A DNA stretch of 64,000 bases from Rhizobium anhuiense (GTDB lineage Bacteria > Pseudomonadota > Alphaproteobacteria > Rhizobiales > Rhizobiaceae). The notes under the pieces are model-generated. The model did no database searches and had not been told where the DNA came from. It saw only the letters and a program-made list of their open reading frames with translations. Shown here piece by piece: positions 1 to 8,113 of the stretch (its first letter is position 1; the number at the start of each line of letters is the position of its first letter). The position numbers and the translations under genes are program-made. The stretch lies in NCBI RefSeq assembly GCF_003985145.1, contig NZ_ML133532.1, positions 124,001 through 188,000 of the forward strand, read 5' to 3'.

Positions 1-1006
1 CGAGCAGCGGCACGATTTCCGAAAGCTCGGCGATGTCCTGCCAGGTGAGATGAATGCCGGCCGCCCGCGCCATGGCGACGAGGTGCAGCGTGTGGTTGGT
101 CGAGCCGCCCGTCGCATGCAGGCCGACGACGCCGTTGACGATCGAGCGTTCGTCGATCATCTCGCCCGCCGGGGTGAATTCGTTGCCGAGCGCGGTGATC
201 GCCAGCGCCCGCTTGGCGGCTTCGCGCGTCAGCGCTTCGCGCAGCGGCGTGCCGGGATTGATGAAGGAGGAGCCGGGCATGTGGAAGCCCATGATCTCCA
301 TCAGCATCTGGTTGGAATTGGCGGTGCCGTAGAAGGTGCAGGTGCCGGGGCCGTGATAGGATTTCGATTCCGCCTCGAGCAGCTCGGCGCGTCCGACCTT
401 GCCCTCGGCGAAGAGCTGGCGCACGCGCGACTTCTCGTCGTTCGGCAGGCCTGTCGTCATCGGACCGGCCGGAACGAAGATCGACGGCAGGTGCCCGAAG
501 GACAGGGCGGCGATGACGAGGCCGGGCACGATCTTGTCGCAGACGCCGAGGAAGAGGGCGGCATCGAACATGTTGTGCGACAGGCCGACGCCCGCCGACA
601 TGGCGATCAGGTCGCGCGAGAAGAGCGAGAGCTCCATGCCCGGCTGTCCCTGGGTGACGCCGTCGCACATCGCCGGCACGCCGCCGGCCACCTGCGCCAC
701 GCCGCCTGCCTCGGCGGCCGCCTCGCGGATGATCGCCGGATAGGTCTCGAACGGCTGGTGGGCCGAGAGCATGTCGTTATAGGCGGTGATGATGCCGAGA
801 TTGGCGATGCGGTCGCCGGCGAGCGCATCTTTCTCGGCGGGGGAACAGACCGCAAAGCCGTGGGCAAGGTTGGCGCAGCCGAGCACGGAGCGGGCTACAC
901 CCTTGGAAGCGGCGGCGCGCAGGCGTTCCAGGTAGCGCTCGCGGCTTGGCTTCGAGCGTTCGACAATGCGATCGGTGATCGCGGAAATGCGTGCGTGAGC
1001 GGACAT
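1..1006 (-). CDS. edd: Phosphogluconate dehydratase, C-terminus cut by the window edge
   Basis: Catalyses 6-phosphogluconate to 2-keto-3-deoxy-6-phosphogluconate in the cytoplasm, first committed step of the Entner-Doudoroff pathway. It reads leftward from the ATG at 1006 (MSAHARISAITDRIVERS) and runs off the left edge after 335 codons; the family is about 600 residues. Visible IlvD/Edd features are AHQPFETYP, the Cys-containing GVCDKIVPG and GPGTCTFYGTANSNQ, which carry the iron-sulfur cluster ligands in this family. It lies 78 bases after pgl and completes a zwf-pgl-edd operon. IlvD is a homologue, but the operon context and the N-terminal half favour Edd. Confidence 0.95.
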   Translation of the reverse strand, partial: MSAHARISAITDRIVERSKPSRERYLERLRAAASKGVARSVLGCANLAHGFAVCSPAEKDALAGDRIANLGIITAYNDMLSAHQPFETYPAIIREAAAEAGGVAQVAGGVPAMCDGVTQGQPGMELSLFSRDLIAMSAGVGLSHNMFDAALFLGVCDKIVPGLVIAALSFGHLPSIFVPAGPMTTGLPNDEKSRVRQLFAEGKVGRAELLEAESKSYHGPGTCTFYGTANSNQMLMEIMGFHMPGSSFINPGTPLREALTREAAKRALAITALGNEFTPAGEMIDERSIVNGVVGLHATGGSTNHTLHLVAMARAAGIHLTWQDIAELSEIVPLL

Positions 1007-1084
1007 GGAATATCCCTGCCTTGTTCGTTGTCTCTATCTGTTTCGGCGGCTCTGGCCTGAATCTCGGTCCGGATTGACGGCCGA

Positions 1085-1783
1085 TCAGGGAGCCCAGTAG
1101 ATCTCGACCGGGGAAGTGGCCCGGCGCAGAACGGCGCGGATCGGCATTTCTGCTTCGTCACCGCTGCCTTCCGCCTTGGCGAGAACGTCTTTTTTGCCTT
1201 CGCCCTCAATATGGAGAACCAGGAGTGCGGCATCCTCAAGACTGGAGAAGGTGAAGGTCAGGCGCGGCTCGCCGGCTCCTTCCGCTTCCATGGTGATGAT
1301 GCCGCGCGGCGTCGATGCATCGAGCGCCTTGGCAAGATTGCTGCCGCCGGGAAAGAACGAGGCCGTGTGGCCGTCGCCGCCCATGCCGAGGATGACGATG
1401 TCGAAGGGTGAACTGATCGCCCTGGTCTTCTCGGTTGCGAGCGAGGCTGCCTCCTCCACGGAGGCGGCATCCTGATAGAGCGGCAGGAAGCGTGCCGCCT
1501 TTGCCTTGTTCTGCAGCAGATTGGCATCGACCAGCAGATGGTTCGAGCGCGGATTGTCGGCCGGCACGAAACGTTCGTCGACGAGGGTGATCGTCACCTT
1601 GTCCCAGGCGATGTCGCGCGTCGACAGCGCCTGAAAGAAGGCCTTCGGGGTGGAACCGCCGGAAACGGCGATGGACGCTGTTCCACGGGCGGCAATCGCC
1701 GCCGAAAGCGTGCTCGCGACCTTGTCGGCGAGGCTGCCGGCAAGGTCTGCGGCGCTGGCGAAGGAATGCAGGGTCGATGCCAT
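1085..1783 (-). CDS. pgl: 6-phosphogluconolactonase
   Basis: Hydrolyses 6-phosphogluconolactone to 6-phosphogluconate, between Zwf and Edd. The 232-residue product matches the usual length of DevB/SOL-type lactonases. It has the glucosamine-6-phosphate isomerase-like motif VSGGSTPKAFFQALS near residue 41 and GMGGDGHTASFFPG near residue 133. The ATG at 1783 lies 10 bases after the zwf stop, so the two are cotranscribed and probably translationally linked. No signal peptide, as expected for a cytosolic enzyme. Confidence 0.95.
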   Translation of the reverse strand: MASTLHSFASAADLAGSLADKVASTLSAAIAARGTASIAVSGGSTPKAFFQALSTRDIAWDKVTITLVDERFVPADNPRSNHLLVDANLLQNKAKAARFLPLYQDAASVEEAASLATEKTRAISSPFDIVILGMGGDGHTASFFPGGSNLAKALDASTPRGIITMEAEGAGEPRLTFTFSSLEDAALLVLHIEGEGKKDVLAKAEGSGDEAEMPIRAVLRRATSPVEIYWAP

Positions 1784-1793
1784 CGATGTCGTC

Positions 1794-3269
1794 CTAGATC
1801 TCGTCGTGCCAGGTGCGGCCGTCGCGCTCGATCAGCGCGATAGCCTGGCTCGGACCCCAGGTGCCGGCCGTATAGCCCTGCACCTGCTGGCCGGTCGTTT
1901 CCCAACCCTTGAGGATCGGATCCACCCATCTCCATGCGGCTTCGACTTCGTCGCGGCGCATGAACAATGTCTGGTTGGAGCGGACCACATCCATCAGCAG
2001 ACGCTCGTAGGCGTCGGGATTGCGGACGTTGAAGGCCTGGGCGAAGCTCATGTCGAGCGACACGTTACGCAGGCGCATGCCGCCCGGACCCGGATCCTTG
2101 ATCATCAGCGACTGCTTGACGCCCTCGTCCGGCTGCAGGCGGATGATCAGCTGGTTGGCGACGATGCGCCCGGCCGCCTGGTCGAAGATCGCATGCGGGA
2201 TCGGCTTGAAAGTGATGACGATCTCGGACATGCGTCCGGTCAGGCGCTTGCCGGTTCTGATGTAAAAGGGAACGCCGGCCCAGCGCCAGTTGTTGATCTC
2301 GGCCTTGATGGCGACGAAGGTTTCGGTGTTCGAAACGCCGCCTTCGAGTTCTTCGAGGTAGCCCTTGACCGGGCCGCTGCCCGATGCGCCGGCGCGGTAC
2401 TGGCCGCGCACCGTCGCCTGCTCGACATTCGAGGCATTGAGCGGCTTCAGCGCCCGCAGCACCTTCAGCTTCTCGTCGCGAACGGCTTCCGAATCCATCG
2501 ACGAGGGCACTTCCATCGCCGTCAGGCAGAGCAGCTGCAGAATGTGGTTCTGCACCATGTCGCGCAGCGCGCCGGCCGTATCGTAATAGCCGGCGCGGCC
2601 TTCGAGGCCGACCGATTCAGCCACGGTGATCTGCACGTGGTCGATGTAGTTGGCGTTCCACAGCGGCTCATAAAGCGCGTTGGCGAAGCGCAGCGCCATC
2701 AGGTTCTGCACCGTCTCCTTGCCGAGATAGTGGTCGATGCGGAAGATCTGCTCTTCCTTGAAGGCGCGGCCGATCATGTCGTTGAGCTGCAGTGCCGAGG
2801 CGAGGTCGCGGCCGATCGGCTTCTCGACGACGATGCGGGTCGACTTGGTGATCAGCTTGTGGTCGTGGATCTTCTGCGAAATGTCGCCGAAGATGCCGGG
2901 CGCGACCGCCAGATAGAAGGCGCGCACGCGTTCCTTGCCTTCGTCGAGCAGCTTCTTCAGCTGATCCCAGCCGGCATCGGTGCGGGCGTCGACCGAGACG
3001 TAGTAGAGGCGGGCGCAGAATTTCTCGACCTCCGCCTCGTCATATTCTCCCTTCTTCAGGTGCTCCTTCAGCGCGTCCCTGGCGAATTTGCGGTATTCCT
3101 CGTGCGTCAATGGGCTGCGCGAGGCGCCGATCACGCGGGTCGGTTCGGTAAATTGGCCTTCGATTTGGCGATGATAGAGGGCGGGCAACAATTTGCGTTC
3201 GGCAAGGTCGCCGCTGCCGCCGAAGACGACGTAATCAAAGGGCTCAACGGGAATGATCTGGCTGCTCAT
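1794..3269 (-). CDS. zwf: Glucose-6-phosphate 1-dehydrogenase
   Basis: Oxidises glucose-6-phosphate to 6-phosphogluconolactone with NAD(P)+, the entry to both Entner-Doudoroff and oxidative pentose phosphate routes. The 491-residue product has the nucleotide-binding motif VFGGSGDLAERKLLPALY at the N-terminus and the substrate-site signature RIDHYLGKETVQNLM near residue 180. An in-frame TTG at 3284 would add five residues (MRDKL); I chose the ATG at 3269 (MSSQIIPVEPFDYVVF), the usual N-terminus, preceded by a GAGAGA stretch. First gene of the leftward zwf-pgl-edd operon; the promoter should lie between 3270 and 3403. Confidence 0.96.
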   Translation of the reverse strand: MSSQIIPVEPFDYVVFGGSGDLAERKLLPALYHRQIEGQFTEPTRVIGASRSPLTHEEYRKFARDALKEHLKKGEYDEAEVEKFCARLYYVSVDARTDAGWDQLKKLLDEGKERVRAFYLAVAPGIFGDISQKIHDHKLITKSTRIVVEKPIGRDLASALQLNDMIGRAFKEEQIFRIDHYLGKETVQNLMALRFANALYEPLWNANYIDHVQITVAESVGLEGRAGYYDTAGALRDMVQNHILQLLCLTAMEVPSSMDSEAVRDEKLKVLRALKPLNASNVEQATVRGQYRAGASGSGPVKGYLEELEGGVSNTETFVAIKAEINNWRWAGVPFYIRTGKRLTGRMSEIVITFKPIPHAIFDQAAGRIVANQLIIRLQPDEGVKQSLMIKDPGPGGMRLRNVSLDMSFAQAFNVRNPDAYERLLMDVVRSNQTLFMRRDEVEAAWRWVDPILKGWETTGQQVQGYTAGTWGPSQAIALIERDGRTWHDEI

Positions 3270-3403
3270 GAGCTTGTCTCTCAATCAGGCTGGTTGGCGG
3301 CCCTTTTAATCTAATCGATTTAAAAAAGCCAGTGTGCAGTGCAATGAATCTGTCAGGCACCGGTTTTAGAGCGAATTTCCGGAAGAGGAAATCCGCAATC
3401 GGA

Positions 3404-4702
3404 CTAAAACTTGTCGCGAAGCGCAAACCACGACAAGGCGAGGAAAAGCAACGGCGCGCGCATGCGGGCTCCGCCGGGAAAGGCGGGAATATCGAGCGAT
3501 GTGAACAGGTCGAGATCGCCGGATTTCCCAAGCACCGTTTCCGCATAGAGCTTACCACAGTAGTTTGACAGCATGACGCCATGGCCGGAATAACCGCCGA
3601 TCGAGATGACCCCGGGCATGACCTCGCGCACGAAGGGCTGGCGCGGCATGGTGATGCCGACGCTGCCGCCCCAGGCATGGGTGATGTCGATGTTTTTCAG
3701 ATCGGGATAGATCTCGGCGATCTGCCGGCGAATATGCTGCGAAATGTCCCGCGGATTGTCCGCCGTATAGGCTTCGCGCCCGCCGAAGAGCAGACGGCCG
3801 TCGCCGAATTTGCGGAAGTAGCGCACGACGAAGCGCGAATCGGCCACCGCCTCGCCGCCCGGCAGCACGCTGGGATGCCCGTCGAGCGGGGCCGTGGCGC
3901 CGATGAAGGAGCGGATCGGCATGATATGGCTTGCCGTCACCGGTTCGAGGCCGTCGATATAGGCGTCGCAGGCGATCAGCGCGCGCTCGGCGGTGATCAC
4001 ACCCCTTTCGGTTTCGATCGTCACCTTGCCGCCGCCCTGGCGGATCGCCGTTGCCCTTGTCATCTCGAAGATCGCAGCTCCGGCATTGGCGGCGACCCGC
4101 GCCAACCCCACCAGCAGCTTCAGCGGATGGATATGGCCGGTGCCGACATCGCGCACGCCGCAATGGAACCGCTTCGAGCCAAGCCGCTCCTGGGTTTCCT
4201 TCTCGTCCATGAAGCTGATATGCGGATAGTCGTAACGCAGTGCGGCAATCTCGGCATTTTCGTAATAGGCGCGTTTGTAGCTCGCCTTATGTGCGACGTT
4301 GAGCTGGCCGGGCACATAGTCGATCTCGATCTGATGTTCGCGGGCGAAATCGAGGAGATGGCGCTTGGCCGCCTCGGCAAGATTAAACAGCGCCTTAGAG
4401 CGTTCGTAGCCGATCGTCTCCTCGAGTTCTTCCGGCCACCAGCGCTGGCCGGTGCCGAGCTGACCGCCATTACGCCCGGATGCCCCGTCGCCGAAGCGGC
4501 AGGCCTCGATCAGGACCACCGAAACGCCCGATTTGGCAAGATGATAGGCGGCCTGCAGGCCGGTATAGCCGCCGCCGATGATGGCGACGTCCGATGTTAT
4601 CGAACCGTCGAGAGCGGCATAGGTCGGCCGCTCCCCGACGGTTGCCTGATACCACGATAGCCCGGGCGCGATCGGGCTCTGCCACATCTCCTGCGATGCC
4701 AT
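3404..4702 (-). CDS. FAD-dependent amine oxidoreductase (PuuB/OrdL-like)
   Basis: A 432-residue DAO-family flavoprotein with the dinucleotide-binding fold DVAIIGGGYTGLQAAYHL near residue 36 and a C-terminal FAD-contacting GYSGHGVMLSNYCGK. Such proteins oxidise amines such as gamma-glutamylputrescine, or N-methyl amino acids, releasing aldehyde, ammonia and peroxide. It starts 12 bases after the PuuA-like glutamine synthetase gene, a pairing typical of the gamma-glutamylation route for putrescine or other amines. The substrate is inferred from that neighbour and from the putrescine transporter 14 kb away. DadA or sarcosine oxidase activity is an alternative. Confidence 0.82.
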   Translation of the reverse strand: MASQEMWQSPIAPGLSWYQATVGERPTYAALDGSITSDVAIIGGGYTGLQAAYHLAKSGVSVVLIEACRFGDGASGRNGGQLGTGQRWWPEELEETIGYERSKALFNLAEAAKRHLLDFAREHQIEIDYVPGQLNVAHKASYKRAYYENAEIAALRYDYPHISFMDEKETQERLGSKRFHCGVRDVGTGHIHPLKLLVGLARVAANAGAAIFEMTRATAIRQGGGKVTIETERGVITAERALIACDAYIDGLEPVTASHIMPIRSFIGATAPLDGHPSVLPGGEAVADSRFVVRYFRKFGDGRLLFGGREAYTADNPRDISQHIRRQIAEIYPDLKNIDITHAWGGSVGITMPRQPFVREVMPGVISIGGYSGHGVMLSNYCGKLYAETVLGKSGDLDLFTSLDIPAFPGGARMRAPLLFLALSWFALRDKF

Positions 4703-4714
4703 GGATGCTTTCCC

Positions 4715-6151
4715 TCACACGTTGAGCAGAAGGAATTCCCGCTCCCAGGGGCTGATCACCTGCATGAAGGTCTCGAATTCGCCACGCTTGACGCCGGCAT
4801 AAAGGCCGATGAACTGCTTGCCGAATATCTCCTCGAAAGCGGGCTCGTCCTCGAGCAGCGCCACGGCTTCGAGCAGGCCGCGCGGCAGGTCGATCGAACC
4901 CTCATTGGCCGAATCCTCGGTCGGCGCCGTCGGCTCGATCTCTTTCATGATGCCGAGCAGGCCGGCGGCGAGCGAGGCGGCGAGTGCCAGATAGGGATTG
5001 GCGTCCGAGCTCGGCAACCGGTTTTCCACGCGTCGCGCCTGCGGATCGGAAACCGGAACGCGGAAGGCGGTCGTCCGGTTGTCGTAGCCCCAGGCATTGT
5101 TGACAGGGCAGGACATATCGGGCTGCAGGCGCCGGTAGGAATTCACGTAGGGCGCCAGCATCGCCATCGCGCTCGGCACGAATTTCTGCATGCCGCCGAT
5201 GAAATGGAAGAACTCCTTCGAGGCCGATCCGTCCGCATTGGAGAAGATGTTCTGGCCGGTCTCGATATTGACCACCGATTGGTGGATATGCATCGCCGAA
5301 CCCGGCTGGCCCTGCATCGGCTTGGCCATGAAGGTCGCATAGATGTCGTGTTTCAGCGCCGCCTCGCGGATCGTGCGCTTGAACAGGAACACCTGGTCGG
5401 CAAGCTCGATCGGATTGCCGTGGCGCAGGTTGATCTCGAGCTGCGCCGGTCCCTCCTCGTGGATCAGCGTATCGATCTCCAGCCCCTGCTTCTCCGAGAA
5501 ATGGTAGACATCGTCGATCAGCTCGTCGAATTCGTTGATGCCGGCGATCGAATAACCCTGGCCGCCGAGGATCGAACGGCCGGACCGGCCTTTGGGCGGG
5601 TGCAGCGGATAATCGGGATCGTCATTCTTGGCGACGAGGTAGAATTCGATCTCGGGCGCCACGATCGGCTTCCAGCCGCGGTCATGATAGAGGCTCATGA
5701 TGCGCTTCAGCACGTTGCGCGGCGTATAGGGCACTTCGCCGCCGTCCGAATCGACGATGTCGCAGATCACCTGCGCCGTCGGGTCGGTTTCCCAGGGCAC
5801 GACGGACAGCGTCGAAAGGTCGGGCATCAGCTTCAGGTCGCTGTCGCGCGGCTCGTAGCGGAAGCTCTCCGTCTCGTCGGGATACTCGCCCGAAATCGTG
5901 TGCCGGTAGATCGCCGATGGCAGCGCCAGTGAGGTGTTCGAGGTGAATTTCGAGCTCGGCATCATCTTGCCGCGCGCAACGCCGGCAAGGTCCGGCGTGA
6001 TGCATTCGATGTCTTCGATGCCCCTGTCCCGCAGCCACCGCGCTGCTTCCTTCCAGTTCGCAACGCCGCGCAGCGATCCGGGGTCCGGGGGAGCTTTCGT
6101 CGAGGCGGGTACGTTTCTGGCAGGCTTCAGCGTCGTCTTTTTTGGGGACAT
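4715..6151 (-). CDS. Glutamine synthetase family protein (PuuA-like gamma-glutamyl-amine ligase)
   Basis: ATP-dependent ligase of the GlnA fold, 478 residues, with EIEFYLV (metal ligands), the loop GSAMHIHQS and the C-terminal NRLPSSDANPYLALAAS. The class fits PuuA/GlnT-like enzymes that ligate glutamate to putrescine or other amines better than the ammonium-assimilating GSI, because the adenylylation-type tail is absent. An open frame extends upstream to 6973, but that region is antisense to the flavoprotein gene at 6260. I placed the start at the ATG at 6151 (MSPKKTTLK). The next gene is an amine oxidoreductase, supporting an amine catabolic operon. Confidence 0.85.
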   Translation of the reverse strand: MSPKKTTLKPARNVPASTKAPPDPGSLRGVANWKEAARWLRDRGIEDIECITPDLAGVARGKMMPSSKFTSNTSLALPSAIYRHTISGEYPDETESFRYEPRDSDLKLMPDLSTLSVVPWETDPTAQVICDIVDSDGGEVPYTPRNVLKRIMSLYHDRGWKPIVAPEIEFYLVAKNDDPDYPLHPPKGRSGRSILGGQGYSIAGINEFDELIDDVYHFSEKQGLEIDTLIHEEGPAQLEINLRHGNPIELADQVFLFKRTIREAALKHDIYATFMAKPMQGQPGSAMHIHQSVVNIETGQNIFSNADGSASKEFFHFIGGMQKFVPSAMAMLAPYVNSYRRLQPDMSCPVNNAWGYDNRTTAFRVPVSDPQARRVENRLPSSDANPYLALAASLAAGLLGIMKEIEPTAPTEDSANEGSIDLPRGLLEAVALLEDEPAFEEIFGKQFIGLYAGVKRGEFETFMQVISPWEREFLLLNV

Positions 6152-6259
6152 GACACACCGGTTTGCGTTGATCGTGGCGCCATCATAACCAGACTTTGCC
6201 AATTGGCGAGGGGTGCCAAACGTTGACTTTCGCCCTTTGATGGAAAAGAAGACGCTGTC

Positions 6260-7459
6260 TTGATCGGGGAAACGGGTTTGCAGCGCAAAAGCGACGTCAT
6301 CGTCATCGGCGCCGGGGCGGCGGGCATGATGGCAGCCATCCGCGCGGGAAAACGTGGCCGTTCGGTCGTGGTTCTCGATCATGCAAGGGCGCCTGGCGAG
6401 AAGATCCGCATATCGGGCGGCGGCCGCTGCAATTTCACCAATATCCATGCCGGCCCGAAGAATTTCCTCTCCGCCAATCCGCATTTCTGCAAGTCGGCGC
6501 TCGCCCGTTTCACCCCGGCCGATTTTATCGCCATGGTCGACCGCCACGGCATTGCCTGGCATGAAAAGACGCTGGGCCAGCTTTTCTGCGACGACAGCGC
6601 CAAGGACATCATCCGCATGCTGCTGGATGAGATGCGCATGGCCGGCGCAGCGCTGCATCTCGGCGCCGAGATAAGAGGCGTCGAGAGGACGGACGCGGGC
6701 TTCCGCGTCTCGACCGGCGAGGGCGCCTATGAAGCATCGTCGCTGATCGTCGCGACCGGCGGCAAGTCGATCCCGAAGATGGGCGCCACCGGCTTTGCCT
6801 ATCGCCTCGCCGAACAGTTCGGCTTGGCCGTGCTCGAAACCCGACCCGGCCTGGTGCCGCTGACGCTCGATCCCGGCCTGCTCGAGAGCATTGCGCCGCT
6901 CGCCGGCATTGCCGCCCCGGCCGAAATCCGCCACGGCAGGACCGCCTTCCGCGAAGCACTGCTGTTCACCCATCGAGGCTTAAGCGGCCCCGCCATCCTG
7001 CAGATCTCTTCCTATTGGCGCGAAGGCGACGAGATCGTCGTTGCGATCGAACCGGATATCGACATTGCGGCGCATCTGAAGCGGGCAAAGCAGCTCAATG
7101 GCCGCCAGTCGCCGCAGACGGCACTCGGCGACATCCTGCCGAAGCGGCTGGCGCAACTTCTCGTCGAGCGCGAAAAGATCTCCGGCAACATGGCCGACCT
7201 GCCTGACAAGGCGCTGCTGCGCCTGGCTGCCGGCGCCCAGAGCTTGGCCGTCAAACCGTCCGGCTCGGAAGGTTACCGCACCGCCGAAGTGACGCTCGGC
7301 GGCATCGACACGGCAGCGTTGGATTCCCGCAGCATGGAGGCAAAGGCCGTGCCCGGGCTTTATTTCATCGGCGAATGTGTCGACGTCACCGGCTGGCTCG
7401 GCGGCTATAATTTCCAATGGGCCTGGGCCTCCGGATTTGCCGCCGGTGAATGCGCTTAA
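6260..7459 (+). CDS. BaiN/HI0933-family NAD(P)/FAD-dependent oxidoreductase
   Basis: 399-residue flavoprotein of the YhiN/BaiN family. It starts with the FAD-binding motif DVIVIGAGAAGMMAAIRAG and shows the family marker GEKIRISGGGRCNFTN near residue 47 and the C-terminal GECVDVTGWLGGYNFQWAWASG, which is highly characteristic. The true substrate of most members is unknown; some reduce steroid enones. Initiation appears to be at TTG (6260, or 6278 in the same frame), both weak starts. Divergent from the PuuA-like gene, with about 108 bases between the two starts. A rhizobial repeat begins just after its stop. Confidence 0.85.
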   Translation: MIGETGLQRKSDVIVIGAGAAGMMAAIRAGKRGRSVVVLDHARAPGEKIRISGGGRCNFTNIHAGPKNFLSANPHFCKSALARFTPADFIAMVDRHGIAWHEKTLGQLFCDDSAKDIIRMLLDEMRMAGAALHLGAEIRGVERTDAGFRVSTGEGAYEASSLIVATGGKSIPKMGATGFAYRLAEQFGLAVLETRPGLVPLTLDPGLLESIAPLAGIAAPAEIRHGRTAFREALLFTHRGLSGPAILQISSYWREGDEIVVAIEPDIDIAAHLKRAKQLNGRQSPQTALGDILPKRLAQLLVEREKISGNMADLPDKALLRLAAGAQSLAVKPSGSEGYRTAEVTLGGIDTAALDSRSMEAKAVPGLYFIGECVDVTGWLGGYNFQWAWASGFAAGECA

Positions 7460-7460
7460 T

Positions 7461-7524
7461 ACATGTCGCCCAAAAGTGCCCAGCGGCTTTGGGAGAACGA
7501 CTTGCATAAGACAAAGACCAAAGC
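7461..7524 (+). repeat. Rhizobial intergenic repeat, copy A
   Basis: About 64 bases beginning ACATGTCGC directly after the flavoprotein stop codon. It aligns along its whole length with 13923-13988, sharing ACATGTCGC, AAAGTG, CAGCGG, AACGAC and ACAAAGAC blocks in the same order. Both copies sit immediately 3' of a gene. Similar short mosaic elements are common in rhizobial chromosomes; that family assignment is from memory. Confidence 0.6.
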
Positions 7525-7656
7525 CGATTCAAGACTTCTTAAGAGAGGTGCGCCATCCTGTCTCAATTGGCGGTTTGCAAAATCGTTCCTAGATAATGCT
7601 TTACCGGCAAGCCGTTTTGTTGGATTGTTGTGTCAGAGAGAAGTGAGGTTTCGCGC

Positions 7657-7800
7657 ATGACCAGAAACACACGACGCGCCCGCGCCATCGCAATTGCCGA
7701 GGCAAAGCCGAACGCCCGGATGGTGACCCTGCGTTATCTGATGCTTGCCGCCGGCGCCATTGCCGCCAGCCTCGCGCTGCTGCTCTCGCACTTCATCTGA
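7657..7800 (+). CDS. Small single-pass membrane protein (47 aa)
   Basis: Open frame of 47 codons from ATG at 7657 (MTRNTRRARAIAIAEAKP) to TGA at 7800, with a GAGAGAAGTGAGG purine-rich stretch just upstream as a ribosome site. The first 20 residues are basic; residues about 25-46 (LRYLMLAAGAIAASLALLLS) form one clear membrane helix ending at the C-terminus, a tail-anchor-like layout. Function unknown. It stands alone between the flavoprotein gene and a chemoreceptor gene. Confidence 0.55.
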   Translation: MTRNTRRARAIAIAEAKPNARMVTLRYLMLAAGAIAASLALLLSHFI

Positions 7801-8113
7801 TCCTGTCGGTAGACCTGGAAAGAACATAGCGGCATGCTGATCGCCGCGCTGCGGCGTTGCGGCTTACAATCTGCAACTATTTCACCGCCTTGGCTTAACC
7901 CGCCATAACCGCTTATCCGAAAATTAATATCTAATCTGACACAATTGCCCGCGATTATTTGGGCATCTCCAAGTTGTTTGGACATGAACTGGCAATGACT
8001 GCCGCCTGGTCTCCGGGTTCCCCAATGTAAATTTAAGAACGGCTTGATGTGTACCCGGCTGGCGCCATGTGGCTGCCTGCGGGAGGAGTGGTGTATGAAA
8101 GGCCCGGAACGCC
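7801..8113. other. Intergenic region before the chemoreceptor
   Basis: 313 bases with no convincing gene. The part from 7860 to 8040 is AT-richer than its surroundings and probably carries the promoter of the chemoreceptor gene at 8114. A GGAA lies 8 bases before that ATG. I found no terminator or recognisable operator. Confidence 0.4.

Noticed and set aside
1650..3314. 554-codon open frame on the plus strand opposite zwf
   Set aside because: Antisense shadow of pgl/zwf caused by high GC codon bias; His/Arg/Asp-rich translation with no known fold.
3285..3403. TTTAATC/GATTTAAA-like inverted repeat in the zwf promoter as a HexR-type operator
   Set aside because: Only the outer five bases pair properly and it does not match the known HexR palindrome; too weak to annotate.
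6152..6973. Upstream extension of the PuuA-like gene
   Set aside because: The extra residues are antisense to the BaiN-type flavoprotein and lack homology to glutamine synthetases; the ATG at 6151 gives normal length.
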